Made by a program: the position numbers and the translations under genes | Notes under the pieces: generated by a model | Databases searched by the model: none | What the model was told of the DNA's origin: nothing | The model's input: the letters and a program-made list of their open reading frames with translations, nothing else | Source: Gemmatimonadota bacterium | GTDB lineage: Bacteria; Gemmatimonadota; Gemmatimonadetes; Longimicrobiales; Longimicrobiaceae | Reading direction: 5' to 3' | Length of the DNA stretch: 6,341 nucleotides | NCBI GenBank assembly: GCA_019240375.1 | Contig: JAFAYN010000425.1 | Coordinates: 1-6,341 of the forward strand | Part shown: in pieces, positions 6,024-6,341 of the stretch | Layout of the letters: each line of letters starts with the position of its first letter | Numbering within the stretch: the first letter of the stretch is position 1

Positions 6024-6341
6024 ATGGCTCAGACCGCACGCAAACCGGACTCCCTGGGCGAGGCCCAGATCGCCCAAGCGTCGCTCCGGACGTTCTTCCG
6101 GATCGCGGAGGCCTGGAAGCTCAGCGTCGAAGAGCAGATGACGCTGCTCGGGCTCTCGTCGCGCTCCACGTACTTCAAGTGGAAGAAGGATGGCACGGAC
6201 CGTCTCTCGCGCGACACCCTGGAGCGCCTGTCCTACGTGTTCGGGATCTACAAGGGGTTGCAGATCCTCCTGCCGAGTCCCGAGGCCGCGGACGGGTGGG
6301 TGCGGCGGCCGAACGACGCTCCCCTGTTCAACGGAAGCTCC
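6024..6341 (+). CDS. Xre/MbcA/ParS-type antitoxin (DUF2384), 3' end cut by the window
   Basis: The visible 106 codons encode a DNA-binding antitoxin of the family paired with RES-domain toxins. Residues 14-70 are helical and contain an Xre-like helix-turn-helix, with 'LSVEEQMTLLGLSSRSTYFKW' style spacing around 33-53; SSRSTYFKWKK is the probable recognition helix region. The C-terminal toxin-binding domain begins near 66 (ERLSYVFGIYKGLQILL) and shows the family signature WVRRPN (92-97) and PLFNG (100-104). The last expected part, usually a 'SALDRML'-like stretch and about 25-35 more residues, lies outside the window, as does the stop codon. Known relatives neutralise NAD-degrading (MbcT, Res) or PRPP-synthetase-modifying (ParT) toxins, normally encoded just downstream; no toxin is visible here. 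A hairpin separates it from the oxidase gene, so it probably has its own, autoregulated promoter. Confidence 0.9.
   Translation, partial: MAQTARKPDSLGEAQIAQASLRTFFRIAEAWKLSVEEQMTLLGLSSRSTYFKWKKDGTDRLSRDTLERLSYVFGIYKGLQILLPSPEAADGWVRRPNDAPLFNGSS

Noticed and set aside
5950..6141. A 63-codon GTG-started frame overlapping the antitoxin start
   Set aside because: It is out of frame with the antitoxin, becomes Arg/Pro-rich after the overlap, and has no ribosome binding site upstream of its GTG.

Overview
The window is very GC-rich, strongly codon-biased bacterial DNA. It carries three plus-strand genes, two of them cut by the window edges. The long bacterial Ig-like lipoprotein with repeats of the type 'PDSLVL...DAQGN.LTGR.VTW' resembles Ig-repeat proteins I associate with Gemmatimonadota (for example Longimicrobium-like bacteria). 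That assignment is an inference from composition and protein style; no rRNA or marker gene is present.

Layout. Positions 1-4049 encode a giant secreted lipoprotein whose start codon probably lies upstream. It has a lipobox-like sequence, one Big_1-like domain, eleven Big_2-like Ig repeats of 85-92 residues, and a C-terminal pair of related cysteine-containing beta-rich modules. The first ten Ig repeats form two copies of a five-domain block, offset by exactly 1326 bp. A perfect 13-bp hairpin at 4076-4105 probably ends this transcript. A 217-nt gap with a second strong hairpin (4188-4216) precedes a 529-residue FAD-dependent amine/L-amino-acid oxidase family enzyme (4267-5856), which is followed by a long terminator-like hairpin (5885-5921). 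A locally AT-rich intergenic region with a candidate promoter and repeated TCCA/TGGA half-sites leads into an Xre/MbcA/ParS-type (DUF2384) antitoxin gene starting at 6024. That gene runs off the end of the window, and its toxin partner, if present, lies beyond it.

How the genes relate. Each gene is separated from the next by a strong hairpin and has its own leader, so they look like three independent transcription units rather than one operon. The lipoprotein is probably an extracellular stalk or adhesin, the oxidase a cytoplasmic flavoenzyme of unknown substrate, and the last gene the first half of an autoregulated toxin-antitoxin module. The points most worth a second look are the higher-order domain duplication, the unrecognised C-terminal paired modules, the structured oxidase leader, and the possible operator in front of the antitoxin. 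No tRNA, rRNA, CRISPR array, transposase or integrase was seen.
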